Below the pieces are notes generated by a model that saw only the letters and a program-made list of their open reading frames with translations, did not search any database and had not been told where the DNA came from. Below are positions 6,081-12,575 of a stretch of 22,127 bases of DNA, one piece after another. The translations under genes and the position numbers were made by a program. How positions within the stretch are numbered: position 1 is the first letter of the stretch; every line of letters starts with the position of its first letter. The stretch is from positions 1 to 22,127 of the forward strand of contig SKGB01000010.1 of assembly GCA_007117675.1 (NCBI GenBank). Direction: 5' to 3'. This DNA comes from Candidatus Nomurabacteria bacterium. Lineage in GTDB: Bacteria; Patescibacteriota; Minisyncoccia; Phycocordibacterales; CSBR16-119.

Positions 6081-6641
6081 ATGGGTAAAAAAGTAAGTAT
6101 TCAAGAAAAAATCTTAAGGCTTTTACACAGTCGTAAGGCAGTCAACAAAGACCTTATTCAAAAAGAAATACTCGATGATAAAGACAACCAAGACGCCTCT
6201 CAAGTCCCTGGAAAGCCTCAATATGCCATCAAAAGAAGCCTTAAATCCCTCTCAGAAGGAGGTCTTGTCGAGGAATTTGAAACACAACAATCAAACTTCT
6301 ATCGTATTACACCAGAAGGCAGACACAAACTTCGAAGTCTCAAACTTTCTTCCCCCACGTCCCTTATCTCAACTAACTGGGATGGTTATTGGCGTATGGT
6401 CATGCTTGATATTCCAGAATCACGAAAAAGCGAAAGAAACAGTTTGCGGTATATTTTAAAAAAAGCAGGATTTATTATGCTTAAAAATTCCGTATGGATA
6501 TCTCCATATCCATTTGAACATTTGTTTATGAATATCAAAAAAGATATGGGGCTTTCTACTGAAGTTATCATTACAGTTACCCGGCTCGTAGACCCTGAAA
6601 CAGAGGATGAGCTATATAAACTTTTTGGATTCAATACATAA
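6081..6641 (+). CDS. PaaX-like transcriptional regulator (winged helix + Cas2-like domain)
   Basis: 186 aa from the ATG at 6081; the longer 196-aa reading from 6051 is rejected because that ATG sits in the promoter spacer. An N-terminal winged helix (about 8-85: IQEKILRLLHS, AIKRSLKSLSEGGLV, YRITPEGRHKL) is followed by a domain starting NWDGYWRMVMLDIPESRKSER and containing LKKAGFIMLKNSVWISPYPF, the signature of the PaaX central domain, which has a Cas2-like ferredoxin fold. PaaX itself represses phenylacetate catabolism; no such pathway is near, so the ligand and targets are unknown. It diverges from grpE-dnaK and is the obvious candidate to bind the palindrome at 6024-6042, regulating itself and perhaps the chaperones. 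A strong terminator follows. Confidence 0.75.
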   Translation: MGKKVSIQEKILRLLHSRKAVNKDLIQKEILDDKDNQDASQVPGKPQYAIKRSLKSLSEGGLVEEFETQQSNFYRITPEGRHKLRSLKLSSPTSLISTNWDGYWRMVMLDIPESRKSERNSLRYILKKAGFIMLKNSVWISPYPFEHLFMNIKKDMGLSTEVIITVTRLVDPETEDELYKLFGFNT

Positions 6642-6642
6642 T

Positions 6643-6671
6643 AAAAGCCGTGCGTAAATAGCACGGCTTTT
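6643..6671. terminator. Bidirectional rho-independent terminator
   Basis: 11-bp perfect arms AAAAGCCGTGC (6643-6653) / GCACGGCTTTT (6661-6671), 7-nt loop, then more T. It ends the PaaX-like gene on + and the 41-codon ORF (stop at 6687-6689) on -. Confidence 0.92.
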
Positions 6672-6686
6672 TTATTAGGTTTACAT

Positions 6687-6812
6687 TCAACAAAGAGGAG
6701 GATAATTATAACGTCTCCACAATGCTTCAGCTCCCCACAAAAAACAAAGAAAGATAAGAAATTTTAGGAAGACAATATCTTCCTTTAAAAATTGAATCAT
6801 TACATCACTCAT
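6687..6812 (-). CDS. Putative 41-aa single-pass membrane peptide
   Basis: Short ORF: an N-terminal region MSDVMIQFLKED, a hydrophobic segment of about 17 residues (IVFLKFLIFLCFLWGAEA), then a short positive tail (LWRRYNYPPLC). The positive-inside rule places the tail in the cytoplasm. I recognise no family. Support that it is a gene: it has its own extended -10 promoter (6842-6872) with about 23 nt of leader, it is followed within 16 nt by a strong terminator, and it fills an otherwise empty 310-nt gap between PaaX-like and rpsI. An in-frame ATG at codon 5 is an alternative start. It could instead be a small non-coding RNA transcribed from the same promoter. Confidence 0.5.
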   Translation of the reverse strand: MSDVMIQFLKEDIVFLKFLIFLCFLWGAEALWRRYNYPPLC

Positions 6813-6841
6813 GAGATATAAACTTTAGGAATTCACATATT

Positions 6842-6872
6842 ATTATAGCACATATACAAAAACCTCTCTCAA
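6842..6872 (-). promoter_or_regulatory. Promoter of the 41-codon ORF
   Basis: On the - strand: TTGAGA (6872-6867), 19-nt spacer, TATAAT (6847-6842) directly preceded by TGC, a consensus extended -10. It lies between the ribosomal-operon terminator and the small ORF, so transcription starts afresh here. Confidence 0.62.
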
Positions 6873-6923
6873 GATATTTTTGTATGACCGCTATTTTAAG
6901 AAAACATCATCTCACTCAATAAT

Positions 6924-6953
6924 AAAAAATATTCCCATAAGGGAATATTTTTT
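6924..6953. terminator. Terminator at the end of the ribosomal operon
   Basis: 13-bp perfect arms (6924-6936 and 6941-6953, AAAAAATATTCCC / GGGAATATTTTTT) with a 4-nt loop. It directly follows, and slightly overlaps, the rpsI stop codon at 6952-6954. Confidence 0.9.
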
Positions 6954-7362
6954 ATCGCTTACTCCATTGTTTTCCTTTTCGAGCTTTTCCAGCCATACCA
7001 GCTTTTCGTCGCTCTTTTGATCGGGGATCACGCTTGAGATATCCAAGTTTTTTCAAAGGAGACTTATGCTCTTCATCCAATTTCACAAGAGCGCGTGCAA
7101 TACCATGACGCACGGCTTCAGCTTGAGCAGAAATTCCTGAACCAAATACCTTTACTGATACTGAAAAAGTATCTTCTATTTTAGTTTTTGAAAAAGTATC
7201 AGTAAGAGTTTTTTGTAATTCTCCTGTCCTAAAGTATTCTGCCAAAGCCTTATCATTGATAACATATGACATCTTACTTGAAGGTGTGATTCGAACACGA
7301 GCGGTTGCAGTCTTTCGACGTCCCACCGCTTCGTAATATTTGTTGTCTGTTTTTGTAGCCAT
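6952..7362 (-). CDS. rpsI: 30S ribosomal protein S9
   Basis: 136 aa (typical about 130). Small-subunit protein whose basic C-terminal tail reaches towards P-site tRNA. Seen: YYEAVGRRKTATARVRI near the N-terminus, the GISAQAEAVRHGIARAL core, and the C-terminal DPRSKERRKAGMAGKARKGKQWSKR, ending in the family's SKR. It is the last gene of the operon, 2 nt after rplM; the L13-S9 pairing is conserved across bacteria. The terminator begins at the stop codon. Confidence 0.97.
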   Translation of the reverse strand: MATKTDNKYYEAVGRRKTATARVRITPSSKMSYVINDKALAEYFRTGELQKTLTDTFSKTKIEDTFSVSVKVFGSGISAQAEAVRHGIARALVKLDEEHKSPLKKLGYLKRDPRSKERRKAGMAGKARKGKQWSKR

Positions 7363-7364
7363 AT

Positions 7365-7712
7365 TTATTCAGTGATAATTAGATTTTTCATTATTTCTTT
7401 TCGAAGTTTGTTACCTGGAAGCATTCCATATACTGCTTTTTTCAAAATTTCAGAGTAACCTTTCTTTTCTACGACCCTTGCCATTGTTTCATGTTTCAGA
7501 CCTCCTGGATATCCTGAATATCGAGTATATTTTTTCTCATCCAATTTTTTAGGGTCAATAGCCATTTTTGAGACATTTGAAACAAGCACTCTGTGAGGAG
7601 CAATATTATTAGGAGTATATGCGGGGTCATTTTTCCCCATCAAAATAACAGCTATCTCTGTTGCGAGGCGTCCTAGTTTTTTATCTGTAGCATCAAAAGT
7701 AAATTCCTTCAT
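7365..7712 (-). CDS. rplM: 50S ribosomal protein L13 (short form)
   Basis: 115 aa against about 142 in E. coli. Early-binding large-subunit protein. Core motifs are intact: DATDKKLGRLATEIAVILMGK at the start, KYTRYSGYPGGLKHETM in the middle, and AVYGMLPGNKLRKEIMKNLIIT at the end. The shortening is mostly at the N-terminus (no WYVVDA-type extension) and at the C-terminal tail. The gene lies 8 nt after rplQ and 2 nt before rpsI, so it is tightly operonic. I read this as lineage-typical trimming, not gene damage. Confidence 0.96.
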   Translation of the reverse strand: MKEFTFDATDKKLGRLATEIAVILMGKNDPAYTPNNIAPHRVLVSNVSKMAIDPKKLDEKKYTRYSGYPGGLKHETMARVVEKKGYSEILKKAVYGMLPGNKLRKEIMKNLIITE

Positions 7713-7720
7713 AATAATAT

Positions 7721-8083
7721 TTATTTTACAAACTCAATAATAGCCATCTTCGCAGCATCCCCTTGACGTTGTGGCAATTTTAAAATTCGAGTATAGCCAC
7801 CATTTCTCTCAGCATATCGAGGTGTAATTTCTTCAATAAGCTTTTTAGCTTCTGGATTACGATTCATGAGTTTCGAAATGATTGATCGTCGTGCAGAGAT
7901 AGAATCCTGAGCTTCTCGAGATTGCGTCACAAGTTTTTCTATAAAAGGTCTTAATTCTTTCGCTTTTGCTTCTGTTGTCTTGATTGATTCATGACGAATA
8001 ATAGCAATAGCCAAAGAACGGAGCAATGCTTGACGTACGTTTTTCTTTCTTCCAAATTTTCGATTCTTGTTGTGATGTCTCAT
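7721..8083 (-). CDS. rplQ: 50S ribosomal protein L17
   Basis: 120 aa, normal length. Starts MRHHNKNRKFGRKKNVRQALLRSLA, matching the family's MRHRxxxRKLGRxxxHRxAllRNLa, followed by IIRHESIKTTEAKAKELRPFIEKLVT and the C-terminal GGYTRILKLPQRQGDAAKMAIIEFV. L17 lies near the peptide exit tunnel. It follows rpoA by 65 nt, the usual rpoA-rplQ order. Confidence 0.97.
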   Translation of the reverse strand: MRHHNKNRKFGRKKNVRQALLRSLAIAIIRHESIKTTEAKAKELRPFIEKLVTQSREAQDSISARRSIISKLMNRNPEAKKLIEEITPRYAERNGGYTRILKLPQRQGDAAKMAIIEFVK

Positions 8084-8148
8084 ATATTTTTTATATACAG
8101 TCAGTTATATTACTGAATTTTTCTCAATAAAGCAAGTCTTTCTGTAAA

Positions 8149-9153
8149 CTATTTCAAAAGTAGTCCAAAGTTAGAAATTGCACGACGGATTTCCTGAATA
8201 CCCTTTTCTCCCATACCATCAATTGCAAGTAGGTCTTCTTCTTTTTTTCTAGCAATTCCTCCAACGGTTCTTATTTTTGCATTTGTCAACGCATTCATGG
8301 TTCGGGTTGAAAGATTAAGGTCTTCAACTCGAGTTTTCATCATTTCTTGTTGCTTATCAAAATCTTCTTGATTCTCAACACCATCTTCGTCCTTTGATGT
8401 GTCAGACTCAATTTCTTTTTCAAGTTCTTCAGCAATTTTTTCTGGTTTCTCATCCAAACCTTTAAAATCATGAATTGCTTGTAATTGCACAATAAGAATT
8501 TCGATTGATTTTTCAAAAACCTCTCGAGGAGTATATGTGCCATCGGTTTCAATAATCATTCGAAGTCTGTTGTGGTCAGTTCTCTCACCTACACGCATGT
8601 CTTCAACCTCATAGGCAACTCGACGAATTGGAGAAAAAGTAGCATCTGTAGCAATTGTACCTATATCAACCTTTTCTTTATTCAAAGCTTCACGACTTAC
8701 ATACCCAATTCCTTTTTCAATCGTCATTTCAATATTCAAAGTTGTCTTTGGTGCGGTTATTTCACAAATATACTGCTCAGGATTTAAGACTTCAACCTGA
8801 CCAATAGTTTGAATATCTTGAGCTGTTACTATTCCTGGAGTACTTACTTTAAGTTCAACTTTTTGAGGCTCATCAACAAGCAACTTGAAACGGATAAGTT
8901 TAAGGTGAAGAATAAGATGAAGAACATCCTCTTTCATGCCTTCAAATGTATCAAATTCATGTTCAACTCCATCAATTTTCAAAGACGTAATGGCGGCACC
9001 TTCTATTGAAGAAAGCATGATTCTTCGAAGCGAGTTTCCTAAAGTATGGCCAAATCCAGGATTAAGGCTATCAACTTCGTAAATACCTTTATTGCCATCC
9101 TCTGAAACTAATCGTGGCTTTGAAGGTAATATAATTTTTGTGTTTGATGACAT
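8149..9153 (-). CDS. rpoA: RNA polymerase alpha subunit
   Basis: 334 aa, normal length. The N-terminal domain (1 to about 230) scaffolds beta/beta' assembly: NPGFGHTLGNSLRRIMLSSIEGAAITS, GVEHEFDTFEGMKEDVLHLILHLK, and the later DHNRLRMIIETDGTYTPREV. A long acidic linker follows (about 240-270, with EELEKEIESDTSKDEDG). The C-terminal domain (about 273-334: VEDLNLSTRTMNALTNAKIRTVGGIARKKEEDLLAIDGMGEKGIQEI) carries the helix-hairpin-helix used for UP-element and activator contact, so UP-element/activator regulation should be possible in this organism. It sits between rpsD and rplQ as in the bacterial alpha operon. Confidence 0.98.
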   Translation of the reverse strand: MSSNTKIILPSKPRLVSEDGNKGIYEVDSLNPGFGHTLGNSLRRIMLSSIEGAAITSLKIDGVEHEFDTFEGMKEDVLHLILHLKLIRFKLLVDEPQKVELKVSTPGIVTAQDIQTIGQVEVLNPEQYICEITAPKTTLNIEMTIEKGIGYVSREALNKEKVDIGTIATDATFSPIRRVAYEVEDMRVGERTDHNRLRMIIETDGTYTPREVFEKSIEILIVQLQAIHDFKGLDEKPEKIAEELEKEIESDTSKDEDGVENQEDFDKQQEMMKTRVEDLNLSTRTMNALTNAKIRTVGGIARKKEEDLLAIDGMGEKGIQEIRRAISNFGLLLK

Positions 9154-9228
9154 ATAGTAATTATTTGAAATTAATTAATAATTATAAAAAGTAAGATTTG
9201 AAAGTAAGGTTTCTACAGTTATCAAACA

Positions 9229-9837
9229 CTACCGACTGTAAAACTCCATAACGGTGTTGAAATCAAGGAAAGAATCTTCTGTTTTAGGGCGCCCAGACAA
9301 TGTAGCTACTCCTGTTTTAATATCAAAAGAAAGCCAGTTAGGGATATTAGAAGATTTTTTTACAAGATCTTGAAACAACACAGAAGACTTAGACCCTTCT
9401 CTGATAGAAATAATATCACCAGAATTAATTTGCTGAGATGGAACCTTACTTCTTTTTCCATTTACAAGAAAATGCCCATGAGAAACCATTTGACGTGCAT
9501 GTCTTCGAGATGAAGCAAATCCAAGTCGATACACAATATTATCTAAACGACCCTCAAGCAATTCAGCAAGTTTATCTGAGGACTTCATTCCAGCTACAAC
9601 CTCTGCCTTACGAACATAATTAACAAATTGTTTTTCAGTTACACCATAGGTAAAACGAACCCGTTGTTTTGCAATGAGCTGTAGTCCAAAGTCAGTTATC
9701 TGTTTTCTTCTTTTGGTGTTAGACTGTTTTGATTTTGCATGACGAGCTTCTGAAAGCATGTATTTCTGAGATTGACATTTGTCATACACCCCAGAACCAA
9801 GTCGTCTACAAATTTTATATTTTGCTCCAAGAATCAT
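9229..9837 (-). CDS. rpsD: 30S ribosomal protein S4
   Basis: 202 aa, normal length. Primary 16S rRNA-binding protein that starts small-subunit assembly; in other bacteria it also represses its own operon. The N-terminal domain has KYKICRRLGSGVYDKCQSQKY with only two Cys, so the four-Cys zinc site of some S4 proteins is not complete. The S4 RNA-binding domain follows (RLDNIVYRLGFASSRRHARQMVSHGHFLVNGKRSKVPS). It is flanked by rpsK (41 nt) and rpoA (75 nt). I could not identify an S4 pseudoknot-type operator by eye. Confidence 0.97.
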   Translation of the reverse strand: MILGAKYKICRRLGSGVYDKCQSQKYMLSEARHAKSKQSNTKRRKQITDFGLQLIAKQRVRFTYGVTEKQFVNYVRKAEVVAGMKSSDKLAELLEGRLDNIVYRLGFASSRRHARQMVSHGHFLVNGKRSKVPSQQINSGDIISIREGSKSSVLFQDLVKKSSNIPNWLSFDIKTGVATLSGRPKTEDSFLDFNTVMEFYSR

Positions 9838-9878
9838 AATATATTGAAAAGATTAATGTTATGTAAAGTTATGCACAA

Positions 9879-10313
9879 TTATACTCGTCGAGGTTTTCGA
9901 GGACGGGTACCATTATGTGGAATAGGAGTTTTATCTTGAATCTTTGACAGCTCAATACCATGAGCCATAAAAGAACGAATAGCAGGCTCACGACCAGAAC
10001 CAGCACCCTTTATAATTACAGAAGCCTCTTTTACTCCAATAGACTTAGCTTTTTCACCAATAAGCTCACCCACCTTTGCAGCAGCGAAAGGAGTACCTTT
10101 TTTCGCACCCTTGAAACCAAGACTTCCTGTTGATGACCAAAAGACAATATTACCTTGATTATCAGCAAAAGAAACTTTTGTATTATTAAAAGTGGCTTCA
10201 ACAAACAACGTGCCTTCAGCAAGTTTTCTTTTCGGAGTACGTGATAAAGAACGATTTTTTAGTTCTTTATTAACCGTTGTTCCTTTTGTTTTTACGATTC
10301 GTTTTTTTCCCAT
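9879..10313 (-). CDS. rpsK: 30S ribosomal protein S11
   Basis: 144 aa, about 15 longer than E. coli S11 (129) because of a Lys/Arg-rich N-terminal extension (MGKKRIVKTKGTTVNKELKN). The core is typical: TLFVEATFNNTKVSFADNQGNIVFWSSTGSLGFKGAKKGTPFAAA, then GREPAIRSFMAHGIELSKIQDKTPIPHNGTRPRKPRRV, matching the conserved DxTPxPHNGxRPxKxRRV end. It lies on the 30S platform near the E-site mRNA. It is 52 nt after rpsM. The extra N-terminus may contact rRNA that is altered or trimmed in this lineage (inference). Confidence 0.97.
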   Translation of the reverse strand: MGKKRIVKTKGTTVNKELKNRSLSRTPKRKLAEGTLFVEATFNNTKVSFADNQGNIVFWSSTGSLGFKGAKKGTPFAAAKVGELIGEKAKSIGVKEASVIIKGAGSGREPAIRSFMAHGIELSKIQDKTPIPHNGTRPRKPRRV

Positions 10314-10365
10314 TTTCAGTGTAAGTAATCTTTACTAACTTTATATTTTTAAATAAATATCAAAC

Positions 10366-10746
10366 CTATGTTTTTGAAACCTTAACTCGACCAGAACCCA
10401 TTGTTTTACGCACGTTTCCACGCATTGTTCGTGAATTTGTTTTTGTTCGTTGACCTCTTGTGGGTAGTTTATTTGCGTGACGACTACCTCGATAAGAATC
10501 AATATCTTTCAAGCGTTTAACGTCTGAAGAAATTTTTCTTTTTAAATCACCCTCAATTAAAAATGACTCAACTGAATTACGGATTGCACTTTCTTGTTCT
10601 TCTGTCAAATCTCCCGGGCGAACATCGTAAGACACACCATGCTCATCTAAGATTTTTTTAGAACGAGAAACACCTATACCATAAATAACTGTTAGGCCTA
10701 TCTCTAATCTTTTTTTGTCTGGAATTGTAATACCTGAAATTCGCAT
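10366..10746 (-). CDS. rpsM: 30S ribosomal protein S13
   Basis: 126 aa, normal length. Head protein that contacts L5 at the intersubunit bridge and the P-site tRNA through its tail. Seen: MRISGITIPDKKRLEIGLTVIYGIG, DLKRKISSDVKRLKDIDSYRGSRHANKLPTRGQRTKTNSRTMRG, and a basic tail ending VRKTMGSGRVKVSKT. It is 28 nt after rpmJ, the normal rpmJ-rpsM-rpsK-rpsD order. The upstream spacer is almost pure A/T with no Shine-Dalgarno sequence. Confidence 0.97.
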   Translation of the reverse strand: MRISGITIPDKKRLEIGLTVIYGIGVSRSKKILDEHGVSYDVRPGDLTEEQESAIRNSVESFLIEGDLKRKISSDVKRLKDIDSYRGSRHANKLPTRGQRTKTNSRTMRGNVRKTMGSGRVKVSKT

Positions 10747-10774
10747 AAAATAAATTATTTTTAAATAAAATTAA

Positions 10775-10897
10775 TTAACCCTGACGTGCCTTACGCTTTG
10801 GGTCTTTCTTATTAATTCGAACTAAACGTCCATTCCTGCGAACAATTTGCTCACCCGGACGAAGATCTTTTCTTTTAATTGATGATTTAATTTTCAT
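10775..10897 (-). CDS. rpmJ: 50S ribosomal protein L36, cysteine-free form
   Basis: 40 aa (MKIKSSIKRKDLRPGEQIVR... ending KKDPKRKARQG). The ending KARQG, the RRNGRLVRIN core and the position between infA and rpsM identify L36. The zinc ligands (three Cys and a His) of ordinary L36 are all absent, so this is a zinc-independent form. Three residues more than the common 37-aa form occur in the middle. A candidate promoter (10951-10979) and a 13-codon ORF that overlaps the ATG by 4 nt lie upstream. Confidence 0.93.
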   Translation of the reverse strand: MKIKSSIKRKDLRPGEQIVRRNGRLVRINKKDPKRKARQG

Positions 10898-10950
10898 AAT
10901 AAATTTAAACTTGTATGAAGGATATTGACCTGCATTGTTTACAAATCAAA

Positions 10951-10979
10951 ATACTAATATAAAACAGATAAAAAAGCAA
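10951..10979 (-). promoter_or_regulatory. Possible second promoter of the ribosomal operon, upstream of rpmJ
   Basis: On the - strand: TTGCTT (10979-10974), 17-nt spacer, TAGTAT (10956-10951). It lies in the 107-nt gap between infA and rpmJ, where no terminator is seen, so it would add to read-through from infA. Confidence 0.35.
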
Positions 10980-11004
10980 GTATAAACAAAACTAAGCACT
11001 ATTT

Positions 11005-11217
11005 CTATAAGCGCTTAGTTATTCTTCCCTTTTCACCAGAAACATCGGTTACAACCTCTACCTTATCTCCAATCAAAACTTTAATTCGAAACTTTCTCAT
11101 TTTACCTGAAAGATATGCGATCATTACTCTGCCGTCATCTAAATTGATACGGAAAGTTGTGTTGGGTAATGCTTCAGTTACGGTTCCTTGAACTTTTATT
11201 ATATTTTCTTCTAACAT
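11005..11217 (-). CDS. infA: Translation initiation factor IF-1
   Basis: 70 aa (72 in E. coli). Single S1-type OB fold that binds the 30S A site during initiation. Seen: IKVQGTVTEALPNTTFRINLDDGRVMIAYLSGKMRKFRIKVLIGDKVEVV and the ending GRITKRL, matching the family's GxIxxRx. It heads the rpmJ-rpsM-rpsK-rpsD-rpoA-rplQ-rplM-rpsI run. The preceding genes are the baseplate J-like/actin-like pair, not secY-adk-map as in many bacteria. It has its own extended -10 promoter giving only about 7 nt of leader. Confidence 0.97.
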   Translation of the reverse strand: MLEENIIKVQGTVTEALPNTTFRINLDDGRVMIAYLSGKMRKFRIKVLIGDKVEVVTDVSGEKGRITKRL

Positions 11218-11230
11218 ATTTACTTATAGA

Positions 11231-11259
11231 ACGATACCATACTAAAGTTAAATAATCAA
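11231..11259 (-). promoter_or_regulatory. infA / ribosomal operon promoter (extended -10)
   Basis: On the - strand: TTGATT (11259-11254), 17-nt spacer, TATCGT (11236-11231) preceded by TGG, the same TGGTATC arrangement as the csp promoter. The predicted start near 11224 leaves about 7 nt before the ATG. Confidence 0.55.
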
Positions 11260-11271
11260 ACATATTTAACA

Positions 11272-12567
11272 CTAGCGAATAATTATAGAAATATCTTCAC
11301 CAACCTCAGGCATTTTCCAGCGCCAAACAGGACTAATTTTTAAGTCAGCAGTTGCAATAGATGGGTATTTTCTAACAATATCAGAGAAATCTTTCTTACG
11401 TTTACCCACTAAATCAAAAACAAGGGACTCTTTATTGATATTCCAAACAACATCAATACTGTCATCAAGAGTGAATACAAGACTCTCTAATTGTGATAAA
11501 TTTACAGTTTGCGCTTCTTTATCAACATAAGAAATATTTAATAATTCTAAATTTGCGATATGGACATCTTCTTGAGTAACATTATTCATGTAATTTGAAA
11601 TAAGATATCGTTCAAAAGAATTTCTATTAAATAGGACCGATGATAAGGACATGGTTACTCCAATATCAACCAATCCTGTATCTTCATTAAAAGACTCAAA
11701 AACCTCAGTATTTGTAAATAATTTCATATTATCCACCAAAAAAGTATTTTCTGGAATCTGAGCAATCGCACGAGAAGTAAGGGTACTCTCTAGTTCATTT
11801 TTTAAATCAAAAATAATTCTGTTTCTAGTTTCAGGAGATACTGTTTTTTGAACACCACTAAAACCACCAGTAATAGGACTTAGAGTTTCAGCATAAATAG
11901 TTTCAAATTTAGGACTATTAGCTTCTTGAAAACCAAGAACCACTAAACGAAGTGAAGAACCCTGATGATTATATAAATCTCCAGTCTCAGAAGCGTATAT
12001 TTCCACATCAACAAATCCAAGCTCTTCAACACCTTCAATTATTTTTTTTCCTGGAACAATAACTCTTTCCAAGGTTTTGTATATACGACCCTCAGAGTCA
12101 GCCAGACGTGTATCTACAGCAAGCACTTGAGCATCTTCACTGTGAGAATTATAAATTCTCACAGTACCACGAGCGACTTCGTTAACCTCAGACTCAAACT
12201 CACTTGGAATTGACTGTATAATCTCATCATCCATAACAAAAACATCAAACAGTATACTTTCGGGTATGTTTCGTTTAAATGCTGTAAGTTGTGTTTCCAA
12301 AGAAATAACCTTAGTTTGAGGAGTTACAGAAATCTCCGCAGAAGAAAAAATAATAGAAAAACCAAAAAATAAACCTACAATAATAAACATCACCAAAAAC
12401 CACACACCAGACCCAGATGATTTCGGAGCTCGGCGAATACGATGAATATGATGACGACTCTTCGATGAAGCAGTTCCGGCGCGAGATTGTATTTCAGTCT
12501 TCTTGCTTGAAGAGTTTATTTTTTTACGAGTAACCGGTTTAATGTCGTGTAATTTACTTGGAGACAT
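11272..12567 (-). CDS. Baseplate J-like membrane-anchored envelope protein (CPR type)
   Basis: 431 aa. A Ser/Lys/Arg-rich cytoplasmic head (1-52), one membrane segment (about 54-76, WFLVMFIIVGLFFGFSIIF), then a large beta-rich outer part. The segment from ARGTVRIYNSHSEDAQVLAVDTRL through IYKTLERVIVPG, ASETGDLYN and SPITGGFSGVQ matches the domain annotated in CPR genomes as baseplate J/gp47-like; gp47/J proteins build phage and contractile-injection baseplates. No other tail or injection genes are near, so a phage role is unlikely, and I infer a cell-envelope function. It lies 8 nt downstream of the actin-like gene, so the two are surely one unit and may work together across the membrane. A perfect 12-bp inverted repeat (12139-12165) lies within the coding sequence. 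Confidence 0.72.
   Translation of the reverse strand: MSPSKLHDIKPVTRKKINSSSKKTEIQSRAGTASSKSRHHIHRIRRAPKSSGSGVWFLVMFIIVGLFFGFSIIFSSAEISVTPQTKVISLETQLTAFKRNIPESILFDVFVMDDEIIQSIPSEFESEVNEVARGTVRIYNSHSEDAQVLAVDTRLADSEGRIYKTLERVIVPGKKIIEGVEELGFVDVEIYASETGDLYNHQGSSLRLVVLGFQEANSPKFETIYAETLSPITGGFSGVQKTVSPETRNRIIFDLKNELESTLTSRAIAQIPENTFLVDNMKLFTNTEVFESFNEDTGLVDIGVTMSLSSVLFNRNSFERYLISNYMNNVTQEDVHIANLELLNISYVDKEAQTVNLSQLESLVFTLDDSIDVVWNINKESLVFDLVGKRKKDFSDIVRKYPSIATADLKISPVWRWKMPEVGEDISIIIR
12139..12165. repeat. Perfect 12-bp inverted repeat inside the baseplate J-like gene
   Basis: ACTGTGAGAATT (12139-12150), 3-nt centre ATA, AATTCTCACAGT (12154-12165). It encodes part of VRIYNSHSE, in frame, so it is a coding-region hairpin. 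It has no T-run and is not a terminator. Confidence 0.8.
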
Positions 12568-12575
12568 ATATTTAA

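Noticed and set aside
6081..6641. Cas2, i.e. part of a CRISPR system
   Set aside because: The Cas2-like domain here follows a winged helix and carries the PaaX WDGYWRMVMLDIPE signature; no repeats or other cas genes are present.
6675..6951. Empty intergenic spacer
   Set aside because: It holds a promoter, a 41-codon ORF and two flanking terminators, so it is treated as a transcription unit.
11272..12567. Prophage or contractile injection system based on the baseplate J-like domain
   Set aside because: No tail, sheath, capsid, integrase or attachment sites are nearby, and the protein has a membrane anchor.
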